Shown here in pieces: positions 1-8,923 of a stretch of 64,000 bases of DNA. Within the stretch, counting starts at the first letter, position 1. Every line of letters starts with the position of its first letter. Origin of the DNA: SB21 sp964415295 (GTDB lineage: Bacteria > CLD3 > SB21). The notes below the pieces were generated by a model that was given only the letters and a program-made list of their open reading frames with translations, was not told where the DNA came from and did no database searches. The stretch is taken from the NCBI GenBank assembly GCA_964415295.1, contig CAYPYN010000003.1, positions 186,001-250,000 of the forward strand, given 5' to 3'. The translations under genes and the position numbers were made by a program.

Positions 1-129
1 ACCGCAACGGAAACGATCATCCGCCTTTTGTCTGAATTCAAAGAAGAGAAAATGATTGACCTTACCGGACGCAAAATCCGGATTATCAATCAGCAAGCGC
101 TCATCAAGACCGCTCACCTGTACGACTAA
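1..129 (+). CDS. Crp/Fnr family regulator, C-terminal fragment
   Basis: The window opens inside a reading frame that ends at the TAA at 127-129. The 42 residues left match the end of a Crp/Fnr winged helix: the recognition helix (TETIIRLLSEFKEE) followed by the wing (LTGRKIRIIN) and a short tail. The sensor domain lies outside the window, so the signal it senses cannot be told. It is the first of two Crp/Fnr genes here (the other is at 9676) and either could bind the palindromes at 242-259 and 54829-54842. The family call is fairly safe; subfamily is unknown. Confidence 0.75.
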   Translation, partial: TATETIIRLLSEFKEEKMIDLTGRKIRIINQQALIKTAHLYD

Positions 130-241
130 CCTCCTTTTCCATTCCATGAAGACAACCGGTCAAATTGAGAATTTTTTTACTTTTAATTGATAAAAAATTC
201 ACAAAAACTCCTTATTTTACACGGATTTAGATGCGCAAAAA

Positions 242-259
242 ACATGACAAAAGTCATGT
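242..259. promoter_or_regulatory. FNR/DNR-type operator palindrome upstream of usp
   Basis: Perfect inverted repeat ACATGAC-AAAA-GTCATGT, with its centre about 103 bases before the usp ATG. The core TGAC-N4-GTCA has the spacing of Crp/Fnr-superfamily sites (FNR TTGAT-N4-ATCAA, DNR TTGAC-N4-GTCAA). Crp/Fnr genes on both sides (1-129 and 9676) and a second near-identical site at 54829 support this reading. Direct binding is inferred. Confidence 0.55.
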
Positions 260-353
260 ATTCCTATGAATAAGGTCATTGGAAAGACATGCTGTTTTGA
301 TTAGATTTAGCTACAGTCTAGATTTCTGACTATCCTTTGTTTTAAATGAATTT

Positions 354-1205
354 ATGAGAATTCGAAAAATACTTTTTCCAACAGATTTTTCCGATATAGC
401 CCGTCATGCACTGGATTATGCAATCATGATCGCAAGGAAATACCAGGCTTCCCTGGATCTCGTGTATGTGGATGAGGCAACCTATCTCATGAATCCGGTC
501 AACCTCGACCTCCAGGCTGATTTCTCTCAGTTGACCACAGAGATCAGAAAAGTGGTGGATGAAAAAATGAGAGATTGGGTGCGGCTTTTCCCAAGAGATG
601 TACCCGTCAGTGTTTCCATTGAGATGGGAAAACCCCATATCGAGATCGTTGAAGCGGCAAAAAAACACAATTCGGATCTTATCGTGATGGGTACTCACGG
701 CCGCAGCGATGCGGATTATTTCTTAGGCAGCAATGCGGAACGTGTCGTGCGTTTGGCACACTGTCCTGTATTGACCATTCGGCAGGCCGGTCTCAGAGAT
801 CGCTTTACCAAAATTCTTTTTCCGGTGGACTTTTCTGACTTATGCAAACAAGTGCTTCCGCAGGCGGTTGCTTTGGCCGCAGAATTCGGCGCGGAACTTC
901 ATTTTCTGCATGTCAGCGTTTCTTACACACACGAGACTCGGGCTTATGCCGAGGGGGAATTTGCCAAGTTTTTTCAAGGTTTCGATCTCTCGGGTGTCCG
1001 GTATCTCACGGATATTTATGGAGCTTTTGTGGAGAATACCGGCATCATCGAGTACGCCCAGAAACACGATATCGATCTGATCGCGATAGGCACGCACGGA
1101 CGAACGGGACTGCGCCGTCTCATTCTGGGAAGCGTGGCGGAAGAGGTGGTCAACACTTCGATGATGCCGGTGCTTACGCTGCGTTCGTTTAAACATGTCG
1201 CATAA
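354..1205 (+). CDS. Tandem-domain universal stress protein (UspA family)
   Basis: A 283-residue protein with two Usp domains, about residues 3-147 and 152-280, each starting with a KILFP(T/V)DFSD strand and ending in a GTHGR...GS nucleotide-binding loop. The second loop has the usual G-x2-G-x9-GS spacing; the first is one residue short (G-x2-G-x8-GS), so the first domain may bind ATP poorly. Such proteins are cytoplasmic stress and energy-state factors, and in many bacteria Fnr-type regulators induce them at low oxygen. The palindrome at 242-259 and the cbb3 genes downstream fit that. The ATG at 354 has only a weak ribosome binding site. Confidence 0.85.
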   Translation: MRIRKILFPTDFSDIARHALDYAIMIARKYQASLDLVYVDEATYLMNPVNLDLQADFSQLTTEIRKVVDEKMRDWVRLFPRDVPVSVSIEMGKPHIEIVEAAKKHNSDLIVMGTHGRSDADYFLGSNAERVVRLAHCPVLTIRQAGLRDRFTKILFPVDFSDLCKQVLPQAVALAAEFGAELHFLHVSVSYTHETRAYAEGEFAKFFQGFDLSGVRYLTDIYGAFVENTGIIEYAQKHDIDLIAIGTHGRTGLRRLILGSVAEEVVNTSMMPVLTLRSFKHVA

Positions 1206-1241
1206 TAATCCAAAAAAAAATCATAGGTAACGTCGTATTTC

Positions 1242-3710
1242 ATGGCCTCCGTCTATTCCGACATATCAACCGTTGAAACGGCTTGCAGTTGTTACCATTG
1301 CGGCGATCGCTGCGATGACGACTCGATCCGCGAAGGTGAAAGGGTATTCTGCTGCCAAGGCTGTCTGTTTGTGTATCAGCTGCTTGCACAAAAGGACCTG
1401 ACGGGCTATTATAATTTCGACGAACAGGTCAGAGTATCGCCCAAAAAGGTCAAAACAAAGGACTTTGAATATCTTGATCTCCCGAGTATCCGGCAAAAGA
1501 TCATACACTTCTCACAAAACGGCATTTCAAGGGTCACATTATTTCTTCCCCAAATTCATTGCAACGCCTGCATCTGGCTCCTGGAGAACCTGCAGAGACT
1601 GGATCACGGCATCTTGACCTCGCACGTGAATTTTCTCAAAAAGGAAGCCGCTCTCACCTACGACGAAAGCAAGACGTCGCTCCGCAAGATTTCCGAGCTC
1701 CTGGCTTCGATCGGATATGAACCCAATTTTGCCTACGACCGCCGTCAAGGCAACACGTTTTCAGTTGTCGAGAAGTCGTTGTACATCAAGCTGGGCATTG
1801 CGGGATTTTGTTTCGGGAATATCATGCTGTTATCCATGCCCGGTTATCTGTCGTCGGCCTCTCTCGATCTGGGATTCAGAAAATTCTTTGCGTACCTCAG
1901 CTTTATCCTGACGCTTCCGGTGCTCTACAGTTTGGGCGATTATTTTAAGTCGGCCTGGGTCAGCCTTCGTCAAAGATCGATTAACATGGACGTGCCCATT
2001 TCGATTGGTGTGCTGACGCTTTTCGGACGGAGCGTTTTTGAACTTCTAAGTTCGGGAGGTTCCGGTTATTTCGATACGCTGGCCGGACTCGCATTTTTCC
2101 TGTTGGTCGGCAAGATCTTCCAGAAAAAAACTTTTTATCAATTGTCGTTTGAACGCGATTTTCGATCTTATTTCCCGATCGCGGCGATACGCAGGGATGA
2201 AAACGGCGAGACCAACATCCCGATCGAAGAAATCAAGGTCGGCGACCGTCTGATCATTCGCCATCATGAATTGATCCCTGCCGATGGTCTGTTGCGAAGC
2301 GAAGAAGCGCTGATCGATTACAGCTTTGTCACCGGAGAATCCCAACCCGTCCACGCCTTCATAGGCGACAGGGTATTTGCCGGCGGGAAACAAATGGGAG
2401 GCGCGATCGAGATCGACGTAACCAAAGAAGTGTCCAAAAGCTACCTGACGGAATTATGGAATCAGGAAGCATTTACTCAGGCGGACACTGGCAAGATTTC
2501 TCATCTTTCTCAGATGGTCGCACAATATTTTACGCTGGCCATACTGCTCATAGCCGTAAGTGCCGGCATCTATTGGCTGTCGTTCGACGGTCGTACGGCC
2601 TTGAATGTCTTTACTTCCGTGCTGGTCGTGGCCTGCGGTTGCGGACTGCCTTTGTCCATCCCGTTTACCTTCGGATCCGTTCTCCGGATATTCGAACGGT
2701 ATCGTCTCTTCCTGAAAAACGATCTGGTGGTTGAAAAAATGGCCAGGATCGATACGGTGGTTTTCGATAAGACCGGTACCCTGACCATTCCCAGATCCGG
2801 TGCGCTGTCTTATGAGGGTTCGTCCTTGAGTCAGGAACAGCAAGGCTGGGTTAGGGCTCTGGTAAGACAATCCACGCATCCCATGAGCCGTTACATCTTT
2901 GAATCGATAGCGCCTCGCGATTCCGTGCATGTCATGCAATTTGAAGAAGTGCCCGGAAAAGGCATTCGCGGCAAGATCGGCGATCATGAACTCGCCATCG
3001 GGTCCCATGCCTGGGTTACCGGAAAAAAGTATCAGAAAGGGGCCGAAGAACCTTTGCAGGCACCGGTCTCCAGAGTCTACGTCTCCATCGATCACGAATT
3101 GAAAGGTGTTTACAAGATACGCTCAGAATACCGGACCGGTCTTCGTGAGGTCATGGTGGAACTGAACAGAAATTATGAGTTGAAAATCCTTTCGGGAGAC
3201 CACGACGGAGAAAGGCCAGAACTCAAAAGAATCTTTGGCACAAAAACCGATATGCTATTCAAGCAACTACCGATCGATAAGTTGAATTACATCCGTTCGA
3301 TCCAGGAGGCCGGTCGCAAGGTCATGATGATCGGCGATGGACTCAACGATGCGGGAGCCTTGAAACAAAGCCATGTCGGTATTGCTGTAACGGAAAGCAC
3401 CAGCTCTTTTACACCGAGTTCCGACGCTATCCTTAGTGCGGATGGTTTTCAGCATCTTCCTGCTTTCGTGGCATTGGCCAGGCAGAGCATGAATGTTGTG
3501 TATATGTGTTTTGGGCTGATATTTGTATACAATGCCGTTGCTCTGAGCCTTGCCGTGCAGGGGCTTTTGATTCCTTTGGCGGCGGCGATCATCATGCCTC
3601 TCAGTGCTGTTACAACCGTGCTATTTGCCGTTACCATGACGACGATCAAGGCCAGGCGCGCCGGACTTGCCGTGCGCGCGGATCATCGGCGCGGATCGGA
3701 GGAATTATGA
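1242..3710 (+). CDS. ccoI: Copper-transporting P1B-type ATPase for cbb3 oxidase assembly (CcoI/FixI)
   Basis: An 822-residue heavy-metal P-type ATPase of the CcoI kind, which moves copper across the inner membrane for cbb3 maturation. Domains in order: an N-terminal Cys-rich zone (C15, C17, C20, C24, C37, C38, C41), an HMA domain with the metal site HCNAC (C107, C110), membrane helices, an actuator with TGES, the P-site DKTGTLT, an HP motif (STHPM) and the hinge GDGLNDA. The membrane metal motif, normally CPC, reads C465-G466-C467. Its stop overlaps the ccoS start (ATGA), so the two are translationally coupled. Copper as substrate follows from the cluster. Confidence 0.9.
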   Translation: MASVYSDISTVETACSCYHCGDRCDDDSIREGERVFCCQGCLFVYQLLAQKDLTGYYNFDEQVRVSPKKVKTKDFEYLDLPSIRQKIIHFSQNGISRVTLFLPQIHCNACIWLLENLQRLDHGILTSHVNFLKKEAALTYDESKTSLRKISELLASIGYEPNFAYDRRQGNTFSVVEKSLYIKLGIAGFCFGNIMLLSMPGYLSSASLDLGFRKFFAYLSFILTLPVLYSLGDYFKSAWVSLRQRSINMDVPISIGVLTLFGRSVFELLSSGGSGYFDTLAGLAFFLLVGKIFQKKTFYQLSFERDFRSYFPIAAIRRDENGETNIPIEEIKVGDRLIIRHHELIPADGLLRSEEALIDYSFVTGESQPVHAFIGDRVFAGGKQMGGAIEIDVTKEVSKSYLTELWNQEAFTQADTGKISHLSQMVAQYFTLAILLIAVSAGIYWLSFDGRTALNVFTSVLVVACGCGLPLSIPFTFGSVLRIFERYRLFLKNDLVVEKMARIDTVVFDKTGTLTIPRSGALSYEGSSLSQEQQGWVRALVRQSTHPMSRYIFESIAPRDSVHVMQFEEVPGKGIRGKIGDHELAIGSHAWVTGKKYQKGAEEPLQAPVSRVYVSIDHELKGVYKIRSEYRTGLREVMVELNRNYELKILSGDHDGERPELKRIFGTKTDMLFKQLPIDKLNYIRSIQEAGRKVMMIGDGLNDAGALKQSHVGIAVTESTSSFTPSSDAILSADGFQHLPAFVALARQSMNVVYMCFGLIFVYNAVALSLAVQGLLIPLAAAIIMPLSAVTTVLFAVTMTTIKARRAGLAVRADHRRGSEEL

Positions 3711-3898
3711 GCATCATCGTCGTGCTGGTCATCGTGAGTCTGAGCCTGGCCGGAGGTTTTTTGATCGTTTTTCTTTGGGCGGTCCGTTCCGGCCAGTTCG
3801 ATGATACATACACGCCGTCGGTCCGGATTCTGATGGATGATAAATTGACCGAAAGGACGATACGGCAGGAGAAGCCGGAGAAAAAGGACAATGAATAA
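3707..3898 (+). CDS. ccoS: cbb3 oxidase maturation protein CcoS
   Basis: A 63-residue protein that starts with one membrane helix (MSIIVVLVIVSLSLAGGFLI), then the family pattern FLWAVRSGQFDD and a charged tail. CcoS is needed to place heme and copper in the CcoN subunit. The ATG at 3707 follows GGAGG at a good distance and overlaps the ccoI stop. A longer in-frame reading starts at 3506 but would lie inside ccoI, so the short form is preferred. Confidence 0.88.
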   Translation: MSIIVVLVIVSLSLAGGFLIVFLWAVRSGQFDDTYTPSVRILMDDKLTERTIRQEKPEKKDNE

Positions 3899-3958
3899 AT
3901 ATTACCATAAATTCGAATTTCACCACTAACATTCTAACGAATCATGGAGAGAGAGCCT

Positions 3959-6109
3959 ATGGAGCAAGCATCTAAAGTATCAGGTTCCGCGGCGGCAGGG
4001 AATCTGGAGACCTTTCATTACGACAATACGATCGTACGTAATTTTACGATCGCTTCCCTCGTGTGGGGCGCAGTCGGTATGTTGGTCGGCGTCATTGTTG
4101 CGATACAATTATACGCCCCTGCGCTTAACATGAATATCCCTTTTCTCACATTCGGCCGATTGCGCCCTTTGCACACCAATGCGGTGATTTTCGCGTTCGT
4201 GGGAAACGGTATTTTTCTGGGCGTTTATTATTCACTGCAGCGTTTGTGCAAAGCACGCATGTTCAGCGATCTGCTGAGCAAACTGCATTTCTGGGGATGG
4301 CAGCTTATCATCGTCTGTGCGGCGCTGACTCTGCCGTTTGGGATTACAACAAGCAAAGAATATGCGGAACTCGAATGGCCGATCGATGTTCTAATTGCGG
4401 TCGTATGGATCATTTTTGGTATCAACCTCATCGGTACGATTCTCAAGCGCCGCGAACGTCATATGTATGTTGCGATCTGGTTCTATATCGCCACCTGGGT
4501 TACCGTCACGGTACTCCACGTGGTCAATTCTATGGCCATTCCGATTTCTTTTTTCAAAAGTTACTCAATTTATGCCGGCGTCCAGGATGCGCTGGTGCAG
4601 TGGTGGTATGGCCACAACGCGGTGGCGTTTTTTCTGACAACGCCTTATCTCGGGCTCATGTATTATTTCATGCCCAAAGCGGCGGAACGTCCCGTGTATT
4701 CATACCGATTATCCATTATTCACTTCTGGGCGCTGATCTTCCTGTATATCTGGGCAGGTCCCCATCATCTGCTGTACTCGGCCTTGCCCGATTGGGCGCA
4801 ATCGCTGGGAACGGTCTTTTCGATCATGCTCATTGCACCGTCATGGGGCGGTATGCTTAACGGTCTGCTCACGCTTCGAGGCGTTTGGGATCGGGTGCGA
4901 GAGGAACCGGTGCTGAAATTCATGGTGGTTGCCGTGACCGCTTACGGTATGGCGACCTTCGAAGGACCTATGCTTTCGATCAAGAGTCTCAATGCTCTGT
5001 CCCATTTTACGGATTGGACGATAGCGCACGTCCATGTCGGCGCTCTCGGATGGAACGGATTCCTGACATTTGGAATCATTTACTGGCTCATTCCGCGGCT
5101 GTACAGCACAACCTTATATTCCAAAAAATTAGCTAACGCGCATTTCTGGATCAGCTTTTTGGGTATTATCTTTTATGCGGTGCCCATGTACTGGGCCGGT
5201 ATCACGCAGGGTCTGATGTGGAAACAATTCACGCCGGACGGCATGCTGCAATACTTCAATTTCCTTGAGACCGTTACGCAGATCATACCGATGTATATCA
5301 TGCGTTCCATCGGCGGCACGCTGTTCCTGGGCGGAACGTTCATCATGTTCTACAACATCTACAAGACGACCAAACAAGGGAAATTCCTTGCCGACGAACA
5401 GGCGCAGGCCCCGGCTCTGGTCGGCGAATATCAGTCTTCTCAAAAAGGCCAATACCATCGCTGGCTCGAGCGTAAGCCGGTGCAATTTTATATTGCCACA
5501 TTGGTAGCGATTCTTATCGGAGGGGCGATCGAAATCATTCCGACCTTTGCCGTTGAATCCAATGTTCCTACGATCGCCAGCGTGAAGCCTTATACGCCGT
5601 TGGAATTGCAGGGCCGCGATTTATACATACGCGAGGGATGCTACGTTTGCCATTCGCAGCTGGTGCGCCCGTTCCGTTCAGAGACCGAGCGTTACGGCGA
5701 ATACTCAAAAGCCGGCGAGTATGTCTACGATCATCCGTTCCAGTGGGGATCGAAACGTACGGGGCCCGATCTGCACCGCGTGGGAGGCAAGTATCCGAAT
5801 TCCTGGCACTACAGCCATTTGATCGATCCGCGCATACTTTCTCCGGGTTCTATTATGCCTTCGTATCCATGGCTCGCGGTCAATGTGCTTGACCTTAATA
5901 CGACCGCCGCTAAAATTCATGCCATGAAGCTGCTGGGCGTACCATATCCCGAAGAATATGAGCTTCAGGCCGTAGCCGATCTGCAGGCTCAGGCCGACTC
6001 CATTGCCAAAGATCTGAATAACGCCGGATTTGAGGTTACGTCCGATACGGAGATCATCGCTTTGATCGCATATCTCCAGAGATTAGGCATGGATATCAAG
6101 GTCAAATAA
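3959..6109 (+). CDS. ccoNO: cbb3-type cytochrome c oxidase, fused subunits I and II (CcoN-CcoO)
   Basis: About 716 residues. Residues 1 to about 470 are the 12-helix CcoN catalytic subunit (heme b, heme b3-CuB), with conserved stretches such as GRLRPLHTNAV, WWYGHNAVAFF and AHVHVGALGWNGF. After a linker and another helix near residue 510 comes CcoO, a membrane-bound cytochrome c with one CYVCH heme site and the typical HSQLVRPFRSE, GPDLHRVGG and SPGSIMPSYPWL. The fusion is common in Bacteroidota. An ATG at 3944 is in frame, but the purine-rich GGAGAGAGAG at 3946-3955 sits just before the ATG at 3959, which is the better start. Role: terminal high-affinity O2 reduction. Confidence 0.95.
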   Translation: MEQASKVSGSAAAGNLETFHYDNTIVRNFTIASLVWGAVGMLVGVIVAIQLYAPALNMNIPFLTFGRLRPLHTNAVIFAFVGNGIFLGVYYSLQRLCKARMFSDLLSKLHFWGWQLIIVCAALTLPFGITTSKEYAELEWPIDVLIAVVWIIFGINLIGTILKRRERHMYVAIWFYIATWVTVTVLHVVNSMAIPISFFKSYSIYAGVQDALVQWWYGHNAVAFFLTTPYLGLMYYFMPKAAERPVYSYRLSIIHFWALIFLYIWAGPHHLLYSALPDWAQSLGTVFSIMLIAPSWGGMLNGLLTLRGVWDRVREEPVLKFMVVAVTAYGMATFEGPMLSIKSLNALSHFTDWTIAHVHVGALGWNGFLTFGIIYWLIPRLYSTTLYSKKLANAHFWISFLGIIFYAVPMYWAGITQGLMWKQFTPDGMLQYFNFLETVTQIIPMYIMRSIGGTLFLGGTFIMFYNIYKTTKQGKFLADEQAQAPALVGEYQSSQKGQYHRWLERKPVQFYIATLVAILIGGAIEIIPTFAVESNVPTIASVKPYTPLELQGRDLYIREGCYVCHSQLVRPFRSETERYGEYSKAGEYVYDHPFQWGSKRTGPDLHRVGGKYPNSWHYSHLIDPRILSPGSIMPSYPWLAVNVLDLNTTAAKIHAMKLLGVPYPEEYELQAVADLQAQADSIAKDLNNAGFEVTSDTEIIALIAYLQRLGMDIKVK

Positions 6110-6121
6110 CCGGGAGCACGT

Positions 6122-6292
6122 ATGATTCGGAGTGTTTTGGAAAATATTAAAGGTATTGAAATATGGCCGGTGATTGCATTGCTGCTTTTCTTCGGCGCTT
6201 TTCTGGCAATCATTGTTCACCTGTTCAAGATGGACAAGCAGCATATTAGCCATATGGAAGGATTACCGCTTGAAGACGATGTTAAACATTAA
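6122..6292 (+). CDS. ccoQ: Small cbb3 oxidase subunit (CcoQ-like)
   Basis: A 56-residue reading frame between ccoNO and ccoP, 12 bases after the ccoNO stop, with one membrane helix (WPVIALLLFFGAFLAIIVHL) followed by a short charged tail ending in DDVKH. Position, size and topology match CcoQ, which stabilises the oxidase. There is little sequence signal beyond this, so the name rests on context. Confidence 0.75.
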   Translation: MIRSVLENIKGIEIWPVIALLLFFGAFLAIIVHLFKMDKQHISHMEGLPLEDDVKH

Positions 6293-6312
6293 AAATAACG
6301 GAGGAAATTTTC

Positions 6313-6981
6313 ATGGCTGAAGTAAAAGATGAATTGCTTGATCACGATTACGACGGGATCAAGGAATACGATAATCCATTACCGCCGTGGTGGGTCAACT
6401 TATTCTACATTACGATCGTCTGGGGCGTTTTGTATCTGCTGTATTATCACGTTACGGAATGGGGAGACCGTTCGGTGGACGAATTCAAAAAGGAATACGA
6501 TCCGACGTGGAGCAAGGCGAAGGATCCCGATTACAAGGCGCCTAAGTTATTCGAACCGTTTTATACGGTTCCTTACAGCAGCATGAAAGGCGACGTGACC
6601 CAGAAGATGATCGCCGCACGAACGGCTAAACCGGTAGCGCCTAAAGAAGAAGAAGTGATCAAAGATTACGTGGCTCTGACTGACGCCGGCAGTATTGCCA
6701 AGGGAAAAGACATATACGTCAAGACCTGCGTGCCGTGCCACGGTATGCTGGGAGAAGGCGGGATCGGACCCAATCTGACGGATGATTATTGGATCCACGG
6801 TGCCGGAATAAACAATGTCATGCGAACTATTACCAAAGGCGTTCCCGAAAAGGGCATGCTGGCATGGGGAAAGACTTTCGGCGAAGAGGATATCCTGAAG
6901 ATCGCAAGTTACGTGCTGACCATGCATGGAACCAATCCACCGAATCCGAAAGCCGCGCAAGGGACACTGGTAAAACCTTAA
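6313..6981 (+). CDS. ccoP: cbb3 oxidase subunit III, one-heme cytochrome c (CcoP)
   Basis: 222 residues: an N-terminal cytoplasmic segment with the CcoP signature DNPLPPWW, one membrane helix (residues about 28-48), a linker, and one class I cytochrome c domain with CVPCH near residue 138 and a distal Met region (KGMLAWG). Classical CcoP carries two hemes; this one has a single CxxCH, as often seen in Bacteroidota. It feeds electrons to CcoNO. A good ribosome site (GGAGG) lies before the ATG at 6313. Confidence 0.92.
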   Translation: MAEVKDELLDHDYDGIKEYDNPLPPWWVNLFYITIVWGVLYLLYYHVTEWGDRSVDEFKKEYDPTWSKAKDPDYKAPKLFEPFYTVPYSSMKGDVTQKMIAARTAKPVAPKEEEVIKDYVALTDAGSIAKGKDIYVKTCVPCHGMLGEGGIGPNLTDDYWIHGAGINNVMRTITKGVPEKGMLAWGKTFGEEDILKIASYVLTMHGTNPPNPKAAQGTLVKP

Positions 6982-7018
6982 TATTACTTTATCCTTGAGG
7001 AGGAGGGGAACGTAATAT
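6981..7018 (+). promoter_or_regulatory. Hairpin holding a strong ribosome site between ccoP and ccoG
   Basis: ATATTAC (6981-6987) and GTAATAT (7012-7018) form a 7-base stem. The loop holds the strongest Shine-Dalgarno-like run of the cluster, GAGGAGGAGGGG (near 6997-7008), yet the ccoG ATG is 38 bases downstream. A five-codon reading frame (ATG at 7030, stop at 7042-7044) ends one base before the ccoG ATG at 7046. The layout would fit reinitiation from a leader peptide, but that is inference. Confidence 0.35.
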
Positions 7019-7045
7019 CGAGACATACCATGATGAAAGAATAGT

Positions 7046-8479
7046 ATGATAGCCGAAGAAAAACTGGAAGAAGAGAAAGAAGTTCAAAAAGAGAGCTTTC
7101 GCGACAGCGTATCCATCATCGATAAGTCGGGAAATCGTGTGTGGGTGTACCCTAAAAAGCCGAAGGGAAGGTACCACAACTGGCGGATCCTCGTCAGTAT
7201 TGTTCTTTTAGCCGTACTTTTCGGCGTGCCATTTATCCAGTTGGATGGGCATCCGTTTTTCATGCTGAACGTCGTCGAACGGCGGTTTATTATTTTTGGG
7301 CTCGCGTTCTGGCCGCAGGATTTTTATATCTTTGCGCTCATGTTCCTCAGCCTGGTGATATTCATTGTCCTCTTCACCGCCGTCTTTGGACGCATATGGT
7401 GCGGCTGGGCCTGTCCTCAGACGGTATTTATGGAAATGGTATTCAGAAAGATCGAATTTCTTCTCGAAGGCGACGGCCCGGATCAGTATCGTTTAGACCG
7501 GGCGGAGATGTCTCCGGACAAATTTATCCGTAAAGCGCTTAAGCACGGGATCTTCTTTGCGATATCGTTCATCATCGGGAACACACTTCTGGCCTATATC
7601 ATAGGCGTCGATGCGCTTTTTCAAATAGTCACCGATCCTGTGCAGGAACACTTGGTTGGTTTTTCTTTTATGATAGGCTTCAGTCTTCTGTTCTATTTCA
7701 TTTTTTCCCGATTTCGTGAGCAGGCTTGTATCTTCGTATGCCCGTATGGGCGTTTGCAGTCGGTGCTGCTCGACAAGAATTCGATCGTGGTCGCATACGA
7801 TTTCCGCAGGGGAGAACCTCGCGGTAAGATGAAACAGGCGAAGGAGAAACAACTCGGCGACTGTATCGATTGCAGTCTGTGCGTTCAGGTATGTCCGACG
7901 GGCATCGACATCCGGAACGGAACGCAGTTGGAGTGTGTTAATTGCACCGCCTGCATGGACGCGTGCGACGGCATTATGGAAAAGGTTGGACGGGCGAAGA
8001 AGCTCATCCGGTATGCATCCTTTGATCAGATAGACAAAGGATTGAAGTTCAAATTGACCCCGCGCATCATGGCGTATTCCGCCGTGCTTCTCATATTGTT
8101 GGTTGTCACAACCGCTTTTGTTTTTACCCGTAAGGATATGCAGACCACGATCCTGCGGGCCAAAGGATCCATGTTTCAGGTGATGGAAAATGGTGATATA
8201 CGCAATATCTATACGGCAAAAGTGTTGAATAAGACCTTTGAGCCGATGAATGTGCGTTTTCAGCTCGAAGGGATTCCGGGCAAAATCACGATTGCAGGAA
8301 CGGAAACGCTGATGCTGAAGCCGGATGAACTGGTGGAGGCGACATTCCTGGTGGACATAGCTCACGCCGCAATCGCACAAAACCACTTGAAGATCAAGAT
8401 CGGCGTTTATTGCGACGACCGGTTGATTTCGATGGAGGAAACTTCATTCATTGCGCCGCCGAAAGGAGTACGGAAATGA
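7046..8479 (+). CDS. ccoG: cbb3 oxidase accessory ferredoxin-like membrane protein (CcoG/FixG)
   Basis: 477 residues. Membrane helices near residues 46-66, 90-115, 165-185, 200-220 and 335-355. The FixG hallmarks are present: WCGWACPQTVF, CPYGRLQSVLLD, and two 4Fe-4S sites CIDCSLCVQVCPTG and CVNCTACMDACDG. The C-terminal periplasmic part is the IG-like domain of the family. CcoG is a cupric reductase that gives Cu(I) to cbb3 assembly. It overlaps ccoH by ATGA. Confidence 0.93.
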   Translation: MIAEEKLEEEKEVQKESFRDSVSIIDKSGNRVWVYPKKPKGRYHNWRILVSIVLLAVLFGVPFIQLDGHPFFMLNVVERRFIIFGLAFWPQDFYIFALMFLSLVIFIVLFTAVFGRIWCGWACPQTVFMEMVFRKIEFLLEGDGPDQYRLDRAEMSPDKFIRKALKHGIFFAISFIIGNTLLAYIIGVDALFQIVTDPVQEHLVGFSFMIGFSLLFYFIFSRFREQACIFVCPYGRLQSVLLDKNSIVVAYDFRRGEPRGKMKQAKEKQLGDCIDCSLCVQVCPTGIDIRNGTQLECVNCTACMDACDGIMEKVGRAKKLIRYASFDQIDKGLKFKLTPRIMAYSAVLLILLVVTTAFVFTRKDMQTTILRAKGSMFQVMENGDIRNIYTAKVLNKTFEPMNVRFQLEGIPGKITIAGTETLMLKPDELVEATFLVDIAHAAIAQNHLKIKIGVYCDDRLISMEETSFIAPPKGVRK

Positions 8480-8919
8480 AGATCATTGGCAACTGGGCAC
8501 TGGGTGTAACGATTTTGTACGGCGGTTTCGCCTTATTCATGGTCGGTTTCCTGGTCGTGTCGACGTTTCACAAAGTGGATCTTGTAGAAGACAATTATTA
8601 CGACAAGGAGATAGCTTATCAGAATCATATTGATAAAGTGAAACGGACCAAGGCGCTCACACACCCTCTGGTGTGGAAACGAACGGCAAGTTCACTGCAG
8701 TTTCAGTTTCCAAAAGAGTTGCCGGAGGTGAGCGGTACGATCAAGCTTTATCGCCCTTCCGATTCCGCGCACGATGTGATCGTAAAGATCAAACCAGACG
8801 GCGATGGACGTCAGGAATTTTCCATCAAAGGTCTTGAAAAAGGCTTGTGGCGCATGCAGGCAGATTGGCGTTCCGGAAGTGAGACCTATTATAACGAAGA
8901 AATCATATTTATCGAGTGA
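8476..8919 (+). CDS. ccoH: cbb3 oxidase accessory protein CcoH/FixH
   Basis: 147 residues: one N-terminal membrane helix (about 7-29), then the FixH signature VEDNYYDKEIAYQ and a periplasmic beta-rich domain. It is needed for stable cbb3 assembly, together with CcoI. The ATG at 8476 follows AAAGGAG and overlaps the ccoG stop, so it is preferred over an in-frame start at 8410. Confidence 0.9.
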   Translation: MKIIGNWALGVTILYGGFALFMVGFLVVSTFHKVDLVEDNYYDKEIAYQNHIDKVKRTKALTHPLVWKRTASSLQFQFPKELPEVSGTIKLYRPSDSAHDVIVKIKPDGDGRQEFSIKGLEKGLWRMQADWRSGSETYYNEEIIFIE

Positions 8920-8923
8920 GTCT

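Noticed and set aside
7493..8386. Antisense open frame of 297 codons opposite ccoG
   Set aside because: ccoG is certain by motifs; the antisense product is rich in His and Arg with no domain.
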